Shown here: piece by piece, positions 7,312 to 16,328 of the stretch
Position numbering within the stretch: position 1 is the stretch's first letter
Layout of the letters: each line of letters opens with the position of its first letter
Source: an uncultured Alphaproteobacteria bacterium
GTDB taxonomy: Bacteria; Pseudomonadota; Alphaproteobacteria; RF32; CAG-239
Direction: 5' to 3'
NCBI GenBank assembly: GCA_910580155.1
Contig: CAJTWX010000007.1
Location: 1 to 39,496, forward strand
DNA length: 39,496 nucleotides
The notes under the pieces: generated by a model
The model's database searches: none
The model's input: only the letters and a program-made list of their open reading frames with translations
Told to the model about the DNA's origin: nothing
Program-made: the position numbers and the translations under genes

Positions 7312-8139
7312 ATGACTGCTGAACTGCTTATGGCCGGTAAAAAAGGCCTGATTATGGGTCTTGCGAATGACAAGTCCATTGCTTGGGGAATTGCTCAGGC
7401 GTTAGATGCGCAAGGCGCGCAAATCGCTATCTCTTATCAAAACGAAGCACTTGAGAAAAGAGTTGTGCCGTTGGCTGAAAAGCTTTCTTTTGAGCCGACT
7501 TTGATTAAGTGTGACGTGACCGATTCGGCGTCTGTTGAAGAATGCTTTAAGCAGCTTGGCGAAAAATGGGGTAAGATTGACTTTGTGGTTCACGCGATTG
7601 CTTTCTCGGACAAAGACCAGCTGAAAGGCCGCACGATTGACACAACGCTTGAGAACTTTACCAACACGATGCATATTTCCTGCTATTCGTTCTTGGAAGC
7701 TTGCCGCTGTGCTTCTCCGTATATGAATGAAAACGGCTCTATTGTTACGTTAACATATCTCGGTTCCGAGCGCGTTTTGCCGAACTATAACATTATGGGT
7801 GTGGCAAAGGCTGCGTTGGAGGCTTCCGTACGCTATGCTGCGGCTGATATGGGAATGCAGAACGTTCGTGTTAATGCGATTTCTGCCGGCCCGATTAAAA
7901 CTTTGGCTGCTTCCGGCATTGGCGATTTCCGTAAGATTTTGCGTTGGAATGAATTGAACGCGCCGTTGCAGGCAAACGTTACCCAAGAGCAGGTTGGTCG
8001 TGCGGCATTGGCGCTGCTTTCTCCGCTTGGCGAGGCCATCACCGGTGAAGTATTGCACGTTGATAATGGCTATAACACGATTGCGATGGTTAATATCCAT
8101 AATACTAAAGAATCTTCTGAAGTTTTGGCAGATTTCTAA
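7312..8139 (+). CDS. fabI: Enoyl-[acyl-carrier-protein] reductase (NADH) FabI
   Basis: A 275-residue short-chain dehydrogenase of the FabI family, which reduces trans-2-enoyl-ACP in the last step of each fatty-acid elongation cycle. The N-terminal nucleotide-binding region reads GLIMGLANDKSIAWGIAQAL. The catalytic Tyr-x6-Lys is YNIMGVAK near residues 158-166, with the second conserved Tyr in LTYLGSER. RVNAISAGPIKTLAASGI is the substrate-loop signature typical of FabI. GAGG precedes the ATG. Single gene with its own promoter and terminator; target family of triclosan-type inhibitors. Confidence 0.97.
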   Translation: MTAELLMAGKKGLIMGLANDKSIAWGIAQALDAQGAQIAISYQNEALEKRVVPLAEKLSFEPTLIKCDVTDSASVEECFKQLGEKWGKIDFVVHAIAFSDKDQLKGRTIDTTLENFTNTMHISCYSFLEACRCASPYMNENGSIVTLTYLGSERVLPNYNIMGVAKAALEASVRYAAADMGMQNVRVNAISAGPIKTLAASGIGDFRKILRWNELNAPLQANVTQEQVGRAALALLSPLGEAITGEVLHVDNGYNTIAMVNIHNTKESSEVLADF

Positions 8140-8161
8140 TCTCCGATGGACTAACGAAACG

Positions 8162-8188
8162 AAAGCCCTCTGTGAAGAGGGCTTTTTT
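8162..8188 (+). terminator. Rho-independent terminator of fabI
   Basis: AAAGCCCTCT-GTGA-AGAGGGCTTT with a T-run; strong GC-rich stem immediately after fabI. The T-run abuts the stop codon of the minus-strand frame at 8189. Confidence 0.9.
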
Positions 8189-8419
8189 CTAGTCATCAAT
8201 CAAAGCCAAATGATACCCCTCCGGTTTGTCTTTCATCCGCGCAAAAACCAAATTCCGCCCGTCTTCATCCAAGTCCTCAAGCGTTAAAACAATCCGTTTG
8301 TGGTAATATTTCAACAACCGTCCTGCCACATACCAATTTATAACATTGTTGCTATGCTCCTCGCAATGACTATTTAAACGCGAGTCATTGCGAGGAACGG
8401 AGTGACGTGGCAATCTCAA
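8189..8419 (-). pseudogene. Possible gene remnant fused to repeat DNA
   Basis: A 76-codon minus-strand frame. Its first 27 or so codons are merely the translation of the palindromic repeat at 8358-8416. The last 49 codons (from NWYVAGRLLKYYHKRIVL to GYHLALIDD) look like genuine protein sequence but match nothing I recognise. The likeliest reading is the 3' end of a gene whose upstream part was replaced by the repeat. No ribosome-binding site fits the frame start. Could be non-coding. Confidence 0.3.
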
Positions 8420-8493
8420 TCGGCAGAACTCTTTATTATCCCCCTCTCTCTTGAAAGGAGAGGGGGATGAACAAAATATCTATTTAAACGCGA
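8358..8493. repeat. Palindromic repeat cluster with 14-bp direct repeats
   Basis: Three nested elements. (1) TCCTCGCAATGACT (8358-8371) is a perfect inverted repeat of AGTCATTGCGAGGA (8383-8396), and the sequence continues as a GTCATTGCGAGG...GTGGCAATCTC repeat to about 8416. (2) CCCCCTCTC (8440-8448) pairs with GAGAGGGGG (8458-8466). (3) CTATTTAAACGCGA occurs at 8370-8383 and again at 8480-8493, exactly 110 bp apart, bracketing the repeats. Confidence 0.8.
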
Positions 8494-8507
8494 TGTGCGG
8501 GTTTGCG

Positions 8508-9983
8508 CTAATCAAGTGCAATCTTGCCTTCGCAGCCGGAGCGCTCAACCGTATTTTCAAGCTTAAATTTTAAGTCTTGGCTTTTACCGGCTTCAACTGT
8601 AAAACGCCATTCGCGGATGTTGCCGTCGCCGGCTTCGCTTTTAAACGATTCATCAAGTATTTTTGCTTTGTCGGGCAGCAGTTGTTTCAAAACAATATCA
8701 ATTGCTTCGTTGCTCTTATTTGTTACGTCATACACCACATCGTAATTATAGGTGTAGATTGTGCGGCAGCCGCCATTGTTTAGAATCGTCTGTTTGGGGG
8801 CGCCGATTTCTTTAATCTCGGTTACTTTGCCGTTTGCATATACATCAAAAAATTTGCCGAGTTTGACGGTAATTTTCTGCCCGGCAGCTTTATTATCTAT
8901 CGTGTTTTCGCCCACAAACTGCAGCGCGCCGCTCTTATCGGTGTCATAAAAGCTGATTTTACCTTGCGGCAGCGGTAGCCCTAAGCCGTCTTCTTTGTTA
9001 TTGGCAAAGTTATAAACCACCGTTGGGTGAACGTCTTTATAAAAACTCTTTGAGGTGCCGAAATGCAGACCCGAGTTAATCTCGCCGCGTTTTTTATATT
9101 TCACTGCCGGAGCCTCAATGAAAGATACTTGCTTAATCTGTCCGTCTTTGAGTGTGGTTTTTTGCGGAATTTTATATACATAATAGCCGTTCAGGCTTTC
9201 GGGAGCATCCATTACGGCTCCGTCCATAGCTGCTTCAGCCATTGTGCCGCGTGCCATTGTGTTCATCATTGATGCTTTAAACATCATTCGCGGCTGTATG
9301 GTATTGATGACATTTACATCGCCGGCAATCAGATTTACGGCAACATCATTATAATCGCTGCCCGATGTGTTATTTAACGACACACGCCCCAAGATGGAAA
9401 GTGTTTTATCGTCATTTACTTTTGCTATATAGTTTGCCTGCCACGAAAAGCCGCTAGCAAGGTATGCGAGGTTAAGGTCTTTTTCGCCTGCTGCTACAGC
9501 CTCGACTTTGGCACGCAGCACTGGCTCGCTGTTTAGACCGGACGGCACTTCGTCAAACACCACGCGCCCGTTGAAATTACTCTCAATCCCGTAGTCAAAT
9601 TTGAGCACAGGCGTCATTCCGTCTACTGCCAAGAGGGTTGCTTTTTCAAAGATGTTTGCGCCGGTTTCGGGATTTTGCCGCACGGTTTTGACCTCTTTGC
9701 CGATGTTGGCTGAAAGCATTGTCATATAGTTAATACCGGCGTAATCGTAGTTTTGTTCCAAAACCTTAATGCCGTCGCCGTAAATAAACGCCGACTCGGG
9801 GCGCATTTGCTTGGCTGCTTCGTCAAACACAATCTCGTTAACACCGGCTTTAAGGTCTGCCTTTTGCATTTTTTTAATCAGCGCCAAATCTTGGTTATAG
9901 ATTGTCAGTTCGGTTTCTGCGGCTTGTGCGTTTAATGCTAATGCAGATACGGCCATACTCAGAATAACTCGGGATAATTTCAT
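8508..9983 (-). CDS. DUF4139 domain-containing secreted protein
   Basis: A 491-residue exported protein. Residues 1-22 are a Sec signal peptide ending ALNAQA-AE, so it is probably periplasmic or surface-exposed. The body matches the DUF4139 style: an N-terminal ETELTIYNQDLALIKK segment, then GFSWQANYIAKVNDDKTLSI and LSILGRVSLNNTSGSDYNDVAVNLIAGDV, and a C-terminal beta-rich end containing IREWRFTVEAGKSQDLKFK. The biochemical function of the family is not known to me. The ATG at 9983 is preferred over the GTG three bases upstream because GGAGAAAGTG then gives good spacing. It is 55 bases downstream of the DUF3137-like gene on the same strand and may be cotranscribed with it. Confidence 0.85.
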   Translation of the reverse strand: MKLSRVILSMAVSALALNAQAAETELTIYNQDLALIKKMQKADLKAGVNEIVFDEAAKQMRPESAFIYGDGIKVLEQNYDYAGINYMTMLSANIGKEVKTVRQNPETGANIFEKATLLAVDGMTPVLKFDYGIESNFNGRVVFDEVPSGLNSEPVLRAKVEAVAAGEKDLNLAYLASGFSWQANYIAKVNDDKTLSILGRVSLNNTSGSDYNDVAVNLIAGDVNVINTIQPRMMFKASMMNTMARGTMAEAAMDGAVMDAPESLNGYYVYKIPQKTTLKDGQIKQVSFIEAPAVKYKKRGEINSGLHFGTSKSFYKDVHPTVVYNFANNKEDGLGLPLPQGKISFYDTDKSGALQFVGENTIDNKAAGQKITVKLGKFFDVYANGKVTEIKEIGAPKQTILNNGGCRTIYTYNYDVVYDVTNKSNEAIDIVLKQLLPDKAKILDESFKSEAGDGNIREWRFTVEAGKSQDLKFKLENTVERSGCEGKIALD

Positions 9984-10038
9984 CACTTTCTCCTATAAAA
10001 AAATTATGCCAAACATATAGCAAAAGTTTTAGCTGATG

Positions 10039-10818
10039 TCAACCATTAAGCGCTGTTAACATCTGTTCGGAAAGTTCTTTTAAGCGTTCTATCCGTTTTT
10101 GAAACAGGGCTAATGTGTTGGGCTTAAACAAGCTGAACTGGTAAAAAAGTTTTTTTTCGGTGGCAATCCAGAGATATAGCGTTTTATCGGCAGTTGCAAG
10201 TTGTGCTTTTTCAGCGTTGAACATACGCATAAACGCTGCAGTTGTATTGTCTGCGCCAGATTGTTTCAGTCGCTCGGCCAGCCCGCCGGTCAGGTGGGGA
10301 GTGCCGTTTTTAAGGGTAATTCCGCCTTTTTGGTTGTCTGTGCCTGCCGTGTCGGCAAATGCCAGAACCACGCCTTCAAACGCTGTTTGATTTAACGGGA
10401 TATATTTGGCGGAAAGCACCGAGTAAAACCAGTCTTCCTCAAGCCAATACCCGCGCCCGCGCATCACATTGCGGCACTCGCGCACCTGATATTTGGGGCT
10501 GATATCCTGCACAAGCAGGGCGTTTTCGCATAAACCCCGCCCGACATCAAACATTACTTCGCCGAAGAGTTCTTCCCCTTTTGCCAATATCAGTCCTTCG
10601 CCGCGTGCCTGCAGCCCTTCCTGTAATGCTTTAAACATAATGTATGCCATCATTGCTGCCAGCAGGCATAATAAAATCTGCAAAAGCCGGTCGCCGGCAT
10701 AAACTATGGCTGCTGCCATTGCGGCTACGGTTAACACCATCACCACAGCTGCCTGCGCGAGATAGCGGTTACGCCAATATTCCAAAATTTTTGCTTCTTT
10801 TACAAGCCTTGCCGCCAT
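10039..10818 (-). CDS. Two-TM membrane protein, DUF3137-like
   Basis: A 259-residue protein with two adjacent hydrophobic segments near the N-terminus (about residues 22-43 and 45-65), then a soluble domain. The pattern of a long cytoplasmic domain with RGRGYWLEEDWFYSVLS, an FEGVVLAFADT strand and a late AAFMRMFNAEKAQLATA...LWIATEKKLFYQF block resembles the DUF3137 family, which has the same membrane hairpin plus beta-rich domain layout; this is a pattern-level match only. The start is ATG at 10818 behind AAGGAAA rather than the TTG just upstream. Probably first gene of a two-gene unit with the DUF4139 gene. Confidence 0.75.
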   Translation of the reverse strand: MAARLVKEAKILEYWRNRYLAQAAVVMVLTVAAMAAAIVYAGDRLLQILLCLLAAMMAYIMFKALQEGLQARGEGLILAKGEELFGEVMFDVGRGLCENALLVQDISPKYQVRECRNVMRGRGYWLEEDWFYSVLSAKYIPLNQTAFEGVVLAFADTAGTDNQKGGITLKNGTPHLTGGLAERLKQSGADNTTAAFMRMFNAEKAQLATADKTLYLWIATEKKLFYQFSLFKPNTLALFQKRIERLKELSEQMLTALNG

Positions 10819-10895
10819 CAATATTTCCTTTCTTTTTGTCTTAAACTTTACCTAAATTTAAGAAAATAAAGTTAAAATAAGCTAAAAATTTATAC

Positions 10896-10924
10896 TTGCA
10901 CCACACGTTTTTTTATGGTACAAT
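10896..10924 (+). promoter_or_regulatory. Predicted promoter of the 1423-residue gene
   Basis: TTGCAC (10896-10901), 17-base spacer, TACAAT (10919-10924), 41 bases before the start codon. Confidence 0.65.
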
Positions 10925-10965
10925 GCGCTTAATATATAGCCCTTTTTGACTTAAGGAGAAGACCA

Positions 10966-13900
10966 ATGGCTGAAGAAAACAAAACAATCGACGAAAAATT
11001 TCTTTCTGAACCTTTTGAAAAATTAAGCCAACTTCCCAGAAAAAAAGAAGAAATTTCGGATGTAAATGTAGAAGAGGCCGAAAAGCTTTTTGCTGACATT
11101 ATTGAAAGTGTTAAAAAAGGGGATACGATAACAATTGCCGAATATAACCTCTTAAGCAGCATTCATAAACTTTATGACTTTAACACTTTTTTGAATAAGC
11201 TGGATGATGATAAAAAATTAGCGATTGCAAGCGAATTAAAGACTGTGGCTGACCGCAAAGTTATATATAACTTTACGAGGCCGATAAACACAACCAGCAT
11301 TCAAGACCGAAAAAAAGAAATAAAGAAACGAATAGCCGTTTTGAACGATGCATTGGCGAGTTCAGACGGAAATTTCACGGCAGACCAAGTTAAACAACTT
11401 CAAAGCGCAATTTCTGGCTTTAGCGCATTTACAGTTAAGGAAAAAGACCCTAAAACTAAGGAAGAAACGGAAAAAACTTATAAAATTCCTGTTCAGACAT
11501 ATTTTGCCGATTTTAAACCGGCAAAAGGCAAAAAACTTTCTCCGGCTTTTACAATGCTGTATAATCAGGCTTATCCGGATACAGAGCCGGAGCCGGCCGA
11601 TATTTTTGCAAGTCGGTTAGAAAGTGTGGGCGAAGAACTTGCTGCTCAAAATACTACTGATGAGCAAGAACAGGAAACTGTTGTTTCAGAAGCTCAAACT
11701 GAAAATCAGACTGATGAGCCGCAGACAGAAGAGCAAGACGAGCAGCAGGAAGTTCAGGACGAGCAGGAACCTCAGCCGCAGGCGGAGGAAGAATCGGAAA
11801 TTACCGTTACGGAGGAAGAAATCGAATCTTACCTTGCGGAACTAACTGCTTCTGAAAATGAAGATAATTATCTGAAAAGCATTGATCCGAAAATCAGTAT
11901 GGAAAATATTGAGATGGTAATGAGCCTTCAGGAGATGTCGGATAAAGCCGCTGCTATTATGAACCCTGACGATATGCTTGTTGCGTTTAATTACTATGCA
12001 ACATCCAACGATGACAACGCCTCACAAAAATTGCAAGAGCTGAAAGAAGTTATTGCTTATAACCTGACGGAGAATTGCGATAAAGGGGCTATTACGCCGG
12101 ATAATGCGTATGTTTATGCCTTGCTGGCCGATAAAATAAAAGAAGCAGATGCCGAGGCGTATAAAGCTGCAAAAACTAAAATTGCTACGGCACTTAAAAC
12201 ATATGATGATGAACATTTTGGTACTCTGGATGATAAAGAATTAAGCGTAAACTACGGCGCTGTTATGCAAGGCCTTGAAGAGCTGGATGCAAACGCTGTC
12301 GGCGGCTTGCTTAAGGGCTATAGTTTTACAGATGACAAGGGCGAAGGGCTTGAAGATAAAAACCGTGCGGTGTTAAATCCGGCTCGCCTTGTTTCCGGCA
12401 AAGGCAATAAGCTTTCGGATACACATAAGCGCATTATTGAAACTGCCCGCCTGATGGTTGCTGAAGAGTTGGCAAAAGACGGGTTGCCGAAAGAAAAGAA
12501 AGGTGCAGACGGTCAGGTTATAACTGTTGAACAGCAACTGCTTGAGAAAATGGATGAGAAAATCAAGATTATTCTCGCGCCAAAACCTACTGCAGAAATA
12601 GAAAATGCGGCGAAGCTTTTAGCAAGTAAGGTAAGTTCAGATGAAAATTCTTCCGAATACAAAAACGCCGTAAAACTTAACATCACATTATTGATGGATG
12701 GAAATCAGGACGCGCTTAAAGCTGCCGTTGATGCAATTGCAGAACTTGATGGAAAAGGCGGAGATGAGGCTGCCAAAAAGGAAATCAAGGACAGATTAAC
12801 ACAGAGTTTGCAGCAGGGTAAAACATTCAATGAAACAGAAATGGGTGCCCGTTTTGCAGCGTATACGACCGAGCTTGAGCAGTTTAAAAAACGGATTAAC
12901 CAAAAAGCTGATTTTAAGGATGGTTCTTTATATAAAAGGGTTACTCCGCTTTTGCAGCAATTGGATGAAAAGCTGACCGAGCGGTATCAGGAAAAATATA
13001 CTACTCCGAAGAAATTTTTGCAGACATACGGCAAAATGGCTGTAAACTCTGCTAAAAGTGCCGGTTTATTTACGGCTGCAAGTTTTATCCCCGGAGCTGT
13101 TCCGGCGTTAATTGCCCGTAATACATACCGGCAGATAAAAAGTATGAAAAAGGAATTGCAGAATCCTGATTTTACGAAAACTCAAAAAGCGCTGATGTGG
13201 ACTGCGGTTGTGGCAACCACGGCGTTAACTGCCGCATCGTTTATCCCCGGTGTGGGAGGTGTTAGTGCTATTGCGGTCAAAACTGTTGCCACTACAACAA
13301 CAATGCTGCTGCCAAATTATTTCAAAAAGAAAAATCTCCAAAAACAGAAGAAGCATTTGGCGGATCATCGGGCAAATTTAGGCTCCGACGGCAAACCGAC
13401 GCAAGCAGCTTTAGAAGCACACGCCCAAAAGGTTGAGAAACTTAAAAGCCGCATTGCAGACATTAAAGAACTGGCTGAAAACGGTGGTATCGGGCAAGCC
13501 TTTAATAATATGCTGGGACGCAATAAACGCAAGCTTAACAAACTTATGAAAGAAATGGAAGTGTTGGAAAAGGATAAGCCTTTGTCTATGGTTGAAATCA
13601 TCGCCAAAGAAAAAGCTATTTCCCTTCAACAAAAGAAGAATAAGCGCGAAATGTTGCAAAAAGGAGCGGGCGTAGCAATCGGTATGGTTATCGGGCAAAC
13701 GGCGAATGCAGCTGTTCACGATGCCTTTACGTCTGATAATGCGCCGTCGGTAACATCCGAGAATACAAATAATGCGCCATCGGCAACATCCGAGAATACA
13801 GATGCCGCGAAGCCGATACAGTTGTCTGAAAATGAAACGGCACAGTCTCTTAATATGTTTGACCAACATAATCCGTTTTCTGCCGAATTTAAGCTTAACA

Positions 13901-15237
13901 GTTTCGGGTTCGGACTTGATGGCGATAGTAATGCGGAAACTCAGGAGGTTAAGCCGCCGTACCTTAATGCCGAGGCGCAAGCGGCAGCGGAGGCTGAAAT
14001 GCAAGCCGGAACGCCGGATGATTTGCACGGCGCAAAAGCTCCTGAAAGCGAGCTGACAGACGAGCAAAAAGCTCAAAACCTTGCTGCTGCGGAAGAAAAA
14101 GGCAGCGGGCATATCGGTAAGTCTGATATGGAAAGTATGCAAAAAGATTTGGATAGTAAAGACGGGGCTAAATTAGGTTATACATCTGAAGAAAAAGCCG
14201 CGCTGATGAAATCTTTGGCTGAAGGTTTTGGAACGGATTCATACGAAGCAATGCACGCTGCTATGGCCGAACCGCGAATTCTGGCTGCTCAGATGGGTAT
14301 AACCACAGATGTGGACGCTTATGCACAAGCGGCGGGCATACCTGAAGGAGATTATTCTAAAGCTGTCTTAAACTACTTGGCAGAACATCCGGAGCTTGCA
14401 AACAACGAAGGGTTCAAAGCCTATGTTGCCGAGCACTTTGACGCGCAAGACCGCTTCCATAGCAACAATTATACCGTACACACGGAAACGCATCATCAGT
14501 CAGCATCTCAGCAGCCGGCTTCTCAGGAAACATTGCGTGAAACCAAAATTACCTACACACGGGTAGACCACCTCCCCGGTGAGCGTCCGACCGATTTTCG
14601 TCACGAGCCTGTTCAGGGGCATCACGAACCGCAACAGACTGTATATGAACCGGTTATTCCGCCGCACGGCATTGCTGTTAACGGGGCAATGGCTTATGTG
14701 AACGGGCAGGAATATCACCAGAGTATGGAATTTTCCAATAAACTCGGGTACACCTTAAACGACAGGGCAATTCTCGGTGTTTATCAAAATAATCATAATC
14801 CGGATGACTTTGTGATGATAACTGCTCCGCTTGACCATCACGGACACCCGATTCCGGATGGCAGACTAACGGCAACACACCATACATACGAATATCTGCG
14901 TGATGCGCAAGAGCAAGCCCATACCGGATACGAGCGGCAGTCTTATAAAATGCAACCGCTTCACGGGGGGAGCTATGGTTACGGTTATGGTACACGCGTT
15001 TGTTATGGTAACGGAGGTATCTCGCAAACTGACATAACATATGCTAAAGTCAGCACATCCGCACATATTCTGGGCGATATGGCTTATGTAACCGGCGGCG
15101 TACTAGATGCCATCGGTGAAAACGGCAAAACGGCATATAAAGTCGGAACCGTAGCTCACGGTGCGGGAGCTGTGACTTCCGGTATCGGCGATCTTCATCG
15201 CATTTGGTCAAACCGCGGTGGAAATAGCGGAAACTAG
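10966..15237 (+). CDS. Very large hypothetical protein, 1423 aa
   Basis: Not recognised. Strong ribosome-binding site (AAGGAGAAG), own promoter and terminator. No signal peptide. Residues 1-220 are charged and helical. About 225-295 is an extreme Glu/Gln linker. About 300-690 is again charged and helical. Two hydrophobic segments follow at about 700-720 and 742-783, each containing TAASFIPG, which suggests an internal duplication; a third is near 899-917 (GAGVAIGMVIGQTANAAV). Residues 926-947 hold a tandem APSVTSENTNN / APSATSENTD. The last 300 residues are His-, Tyr- and Gly-rich, with QPLHGGSYGYGYGTRVCYG and a Gly/Ala hydrophobic end. The layout, soluble helical body, membrane-inserting hairpins and variable C-terminus, resembles large secreted effectors, but this is inference. 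It stands alone. Confidence 0.85.
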   Translation: MAEENKTIDEKFLSEPFEKLSQLPRKKEEISDVNVEEAEKLFADIIESVKKGDTITIAEYNLLSSIHKLYDFNTFLNKLDDDKKLAIASELKTVADRKVIYNFTRPINTTSIQDRKKEIKKRIAVLNDALASSDGNFTADQVKQLQSAISGFSAFTVKEKDPKTKEETEKTYKIPVQTYFADFKPAKGKKLSPAFTMLYNQAYPDTEPEPADIFASRLESVGEELAAQNTTDEQEQETVVSEAQTENQTDEPQTEEQDEQQEVQDEQEPQPQAEEESEITVTEEEIESYLAELTASENEDNYLKSIDPKISMENIEMVMSLQEMSDKAAAIMNPDDMLVAFNYYATSNDDNASQKLQELKEVIAYNLTENCDKGAITPDNAYVYALLADKIKEADAEAYKAAKTKIATALKTYDDEHFGTLDDKELSVNYGAVMQGLEELDANAVGGLLKGYSFTDDKGEGLEDKNRAVLNPARLVSGKGNKLSDTHKRIIETARLMVAEELAKDGLPKEKKGADGQVITVEQQLLEKMDEKIKIILAPKPTAEIENAAKLLASKVSSDENSSEYKNAVKLNITLLMDGNQDALKAAVDAIAELDGKGGDEAAKKEIKDRLTQSLQQGKTFNETEMGARFAAYTTELEQFKKRINQKADFKDGSLYKRVTPLLQQLDEKLTERYQEKYTTPKKFLQTYGKMAVNSAKSAGLFTAASFIPGAVPALIARNTYRQIKSMKKELQNPDFTKTQKALMWTAVVATTALTAASFIPGVGGVSAIAVKTVATTTTMLLPNYFKKKNLQKQKKHLADHRANLGSDGKPTQAALEAHAQKVEKLKSRIADIKELAENGGIGQAFNNMLGRNKRKLNKLMKEMEVLEKDKPLSMVEIIAKEKAISLQQKKNKREMLQKGAGVAIGMVIGQTANAAVHDAFTSDNAPSVTSENTNNAPSATSENTDAAKPIQLSENETAQSLNMFDQHNPFSAEFKLNSFGFGLDGDSNAETQEVKPPYLNAEAQAAAEAEMQAGTPDDLHGAKAPESELTDEQKAQNLAAAEEKGSGHIGKSDMESMQKDLDSKDGAKLGYTSEEKAALMKSLAEGFGTDSYEAMHAAMAEPRILAAQMGITTDVDAYAQAAGIPEGDYSKAVLNYLAEHPELANNEGFKAYVAEHFDAQDRFHSNNYTVHTETHHQSASQQPASQETLRETKITYTRVDHLPGERPTDFRHEPVQGHHEPQQTVYEPVIPPHGIAVNGAMAYVNGQEYHQSMEFSNKLGYTLNDRAILGVYQNNHNPDDFVMITAPLDHHGHPIPDGRLTATHHTYEYLRDAQEQAHTGYERQSYKMQPLHGGSYGYGYGTRVCYGNGGISQTDITYAKVSTSAHILGDMAYVTGGVLDAIGENGKTAYKVGTVAHGAGAVTSGIGDLHRIWSNRGGNSGN

Positions 15238-15245
15238 TAATTTAC

Positions 15246-15276
15246 AAAAGGCTGCAGGGAATGCAGCCTTTTTTTT
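15246..15276 (+). terminator. Rho-independent terminator
   Basis: AAAAGGCTGCA-GGGAA-TGCAGCCTTTT, a perfect 11-bp stem followed by T's, directly after the large gene. Confidence 0.92.
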
Positions 15277-15295
15277 GTGTTTATCTGGGGGAGTT

Positions 15296-16261
15296 TTATT
15301 CTTCTTCCAAAAGGTGAGAGATGACGTTTTCAATGTAATCAGTGTTTTGTTTGGGTTTGGGAAAAGGTGTTTGGGATTTTTTATCGGGCGTTGCTGCCGG
15401 TTTTGCCGGCGGGCAGGTCAGTTTACTGATGTCTGTAGCGAAAGCCTGTGCCAAAATATCCTGCGCGGACATTCCCGAAGCGACCATTTGCGCGGCGGTT
15501 TGTTCGGCAACGGTGCGGACGAGTGTCTTTCTGAACTCTAAATCTAAAGCTTCTTCTTTGCGTAGTTCTTTGCGGTTAAACTGCTCGCGCATTTTGCGCT
15601 CGAATCGGGAAAACTCATCAGCCGGGTGTCCTCCGCGTTTGTAGTCCGGCAGGGTTTGCAGATGGTTTTTCACATCCATAAGCGTGCGGATACCGTTGTG
15701 TCCGTAACCGCGGTATATCAGCCAGTCGGTCACAAGCTCTTCAGTGATGGCTTGGTTGACAATATCTGCCGGAAAGTTTTTGAAGCTGATGATAGTGTGT
15801 CCGTCCGAGCTTTTATGTGTCAGGATGTTGTTTTCAAAAAACGTGCGGTTCCAGTTATAGGGGCACGACGGGTCTATCAGCCGGTATGAAATCAATATTC
15901 CCGTCAGTGCCAGTTTCATTTCCTTGAGAGCGTGAAAGCCTAAAACCAGCGGGTTATGACGCACTTCGGGGCAATGGATGCTTTGTTGGCAGCAAAACAG
16001 GTGCAGACGGTAGAGTTGTTTTTGCACCTCAGGCGAGAGCTCGGGGGAAAACTCCATCGGCTGGTTAATTGCTTTGTTGATAAAGTCGCTTAGCAGCATA
16101 TGCTTTTTGCGGCGGATGGGGGCAGGGAGTTTGTTTTCTTCCTCGTTTGCGATAATAACTTCGGTTTTTAATCCATCCCACAATGCCGGCGCGAAATTGC
16201 GATCGGTTTCTTGCATCTTTTCAAGCAGGATAATTTCTGGTATTATCAGGTCTGTTCCCAT
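15296..16261 (-). CDS. Hypothetical protein, 321 aa
   Basis: Not recognised. Soluble, no signal peptide. Residues 1-230 look globular, with several Trp, Cys and His residues (LFCCQQSIHCPEVRHNP, WLIYRGYGHNGIRTLMDVK). A charged helix follows (FERKMREQFNRKELRKEEAL), then an Ala/Gln-rich helix and a Pro/Lys-rich disordered linker (CPPAKPAATPDKKSQTPFPK) before a short acidic tail. It lies 67 bases downstream of rlmH on the same strand, so probably belongs to that operon. The start ATG has only a distant GGAG, so an internal start is possible. Confidence 0.75.
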   Translation of the reverse strand: MGTDLIIPEIILLEKMQETDRNFAPALWDGLKTEVIIANEEENKLPAPIRRKKHMLLSDFINKAINQPMEFSPELSPEVQKQLYRLHLFCCQQSIHCPEVRHNPLVLGFHALKEMKLALTGILISYRLIDPSCPYNWNRTFFENNILTHKSSDGHTIISFKNFPADIVNQAITEELVTDWLIYRGYGHNGIRTLMDVKNHLQTLPDYKRGGHPADEFSRFERKMREQFNRKELRKEEALDLEFRKTLVRTVAEQTAAQMVASGMSAQDILAQAFATDISKLTCPPAKPAATPDKKSQTPFPKPKQNTDYIENVISHLLEEE

Positions 16262-16328
16262 TTTTACAATTATACTCCGAATGATTGACTGGCAAAAACT
16301 ATATCACTTTTTGGAAGGGCTGTCAATA

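Noticed and set aside
8440..8466. Terminator for the DUF4139 gene
   Set aside because: The CCCCCTCTC/GAGAGGGGG hairpin has no T-run on the minus strand and belongs to the dispersed repeat family seen also at 4905-4926.
13411..14142. 243-codon minus-strand frame opposite the large gene
   Set aside because: Antisense to a well-supported + strand gene, with no ribosome-binding site and a composition typical of a shadow frame.
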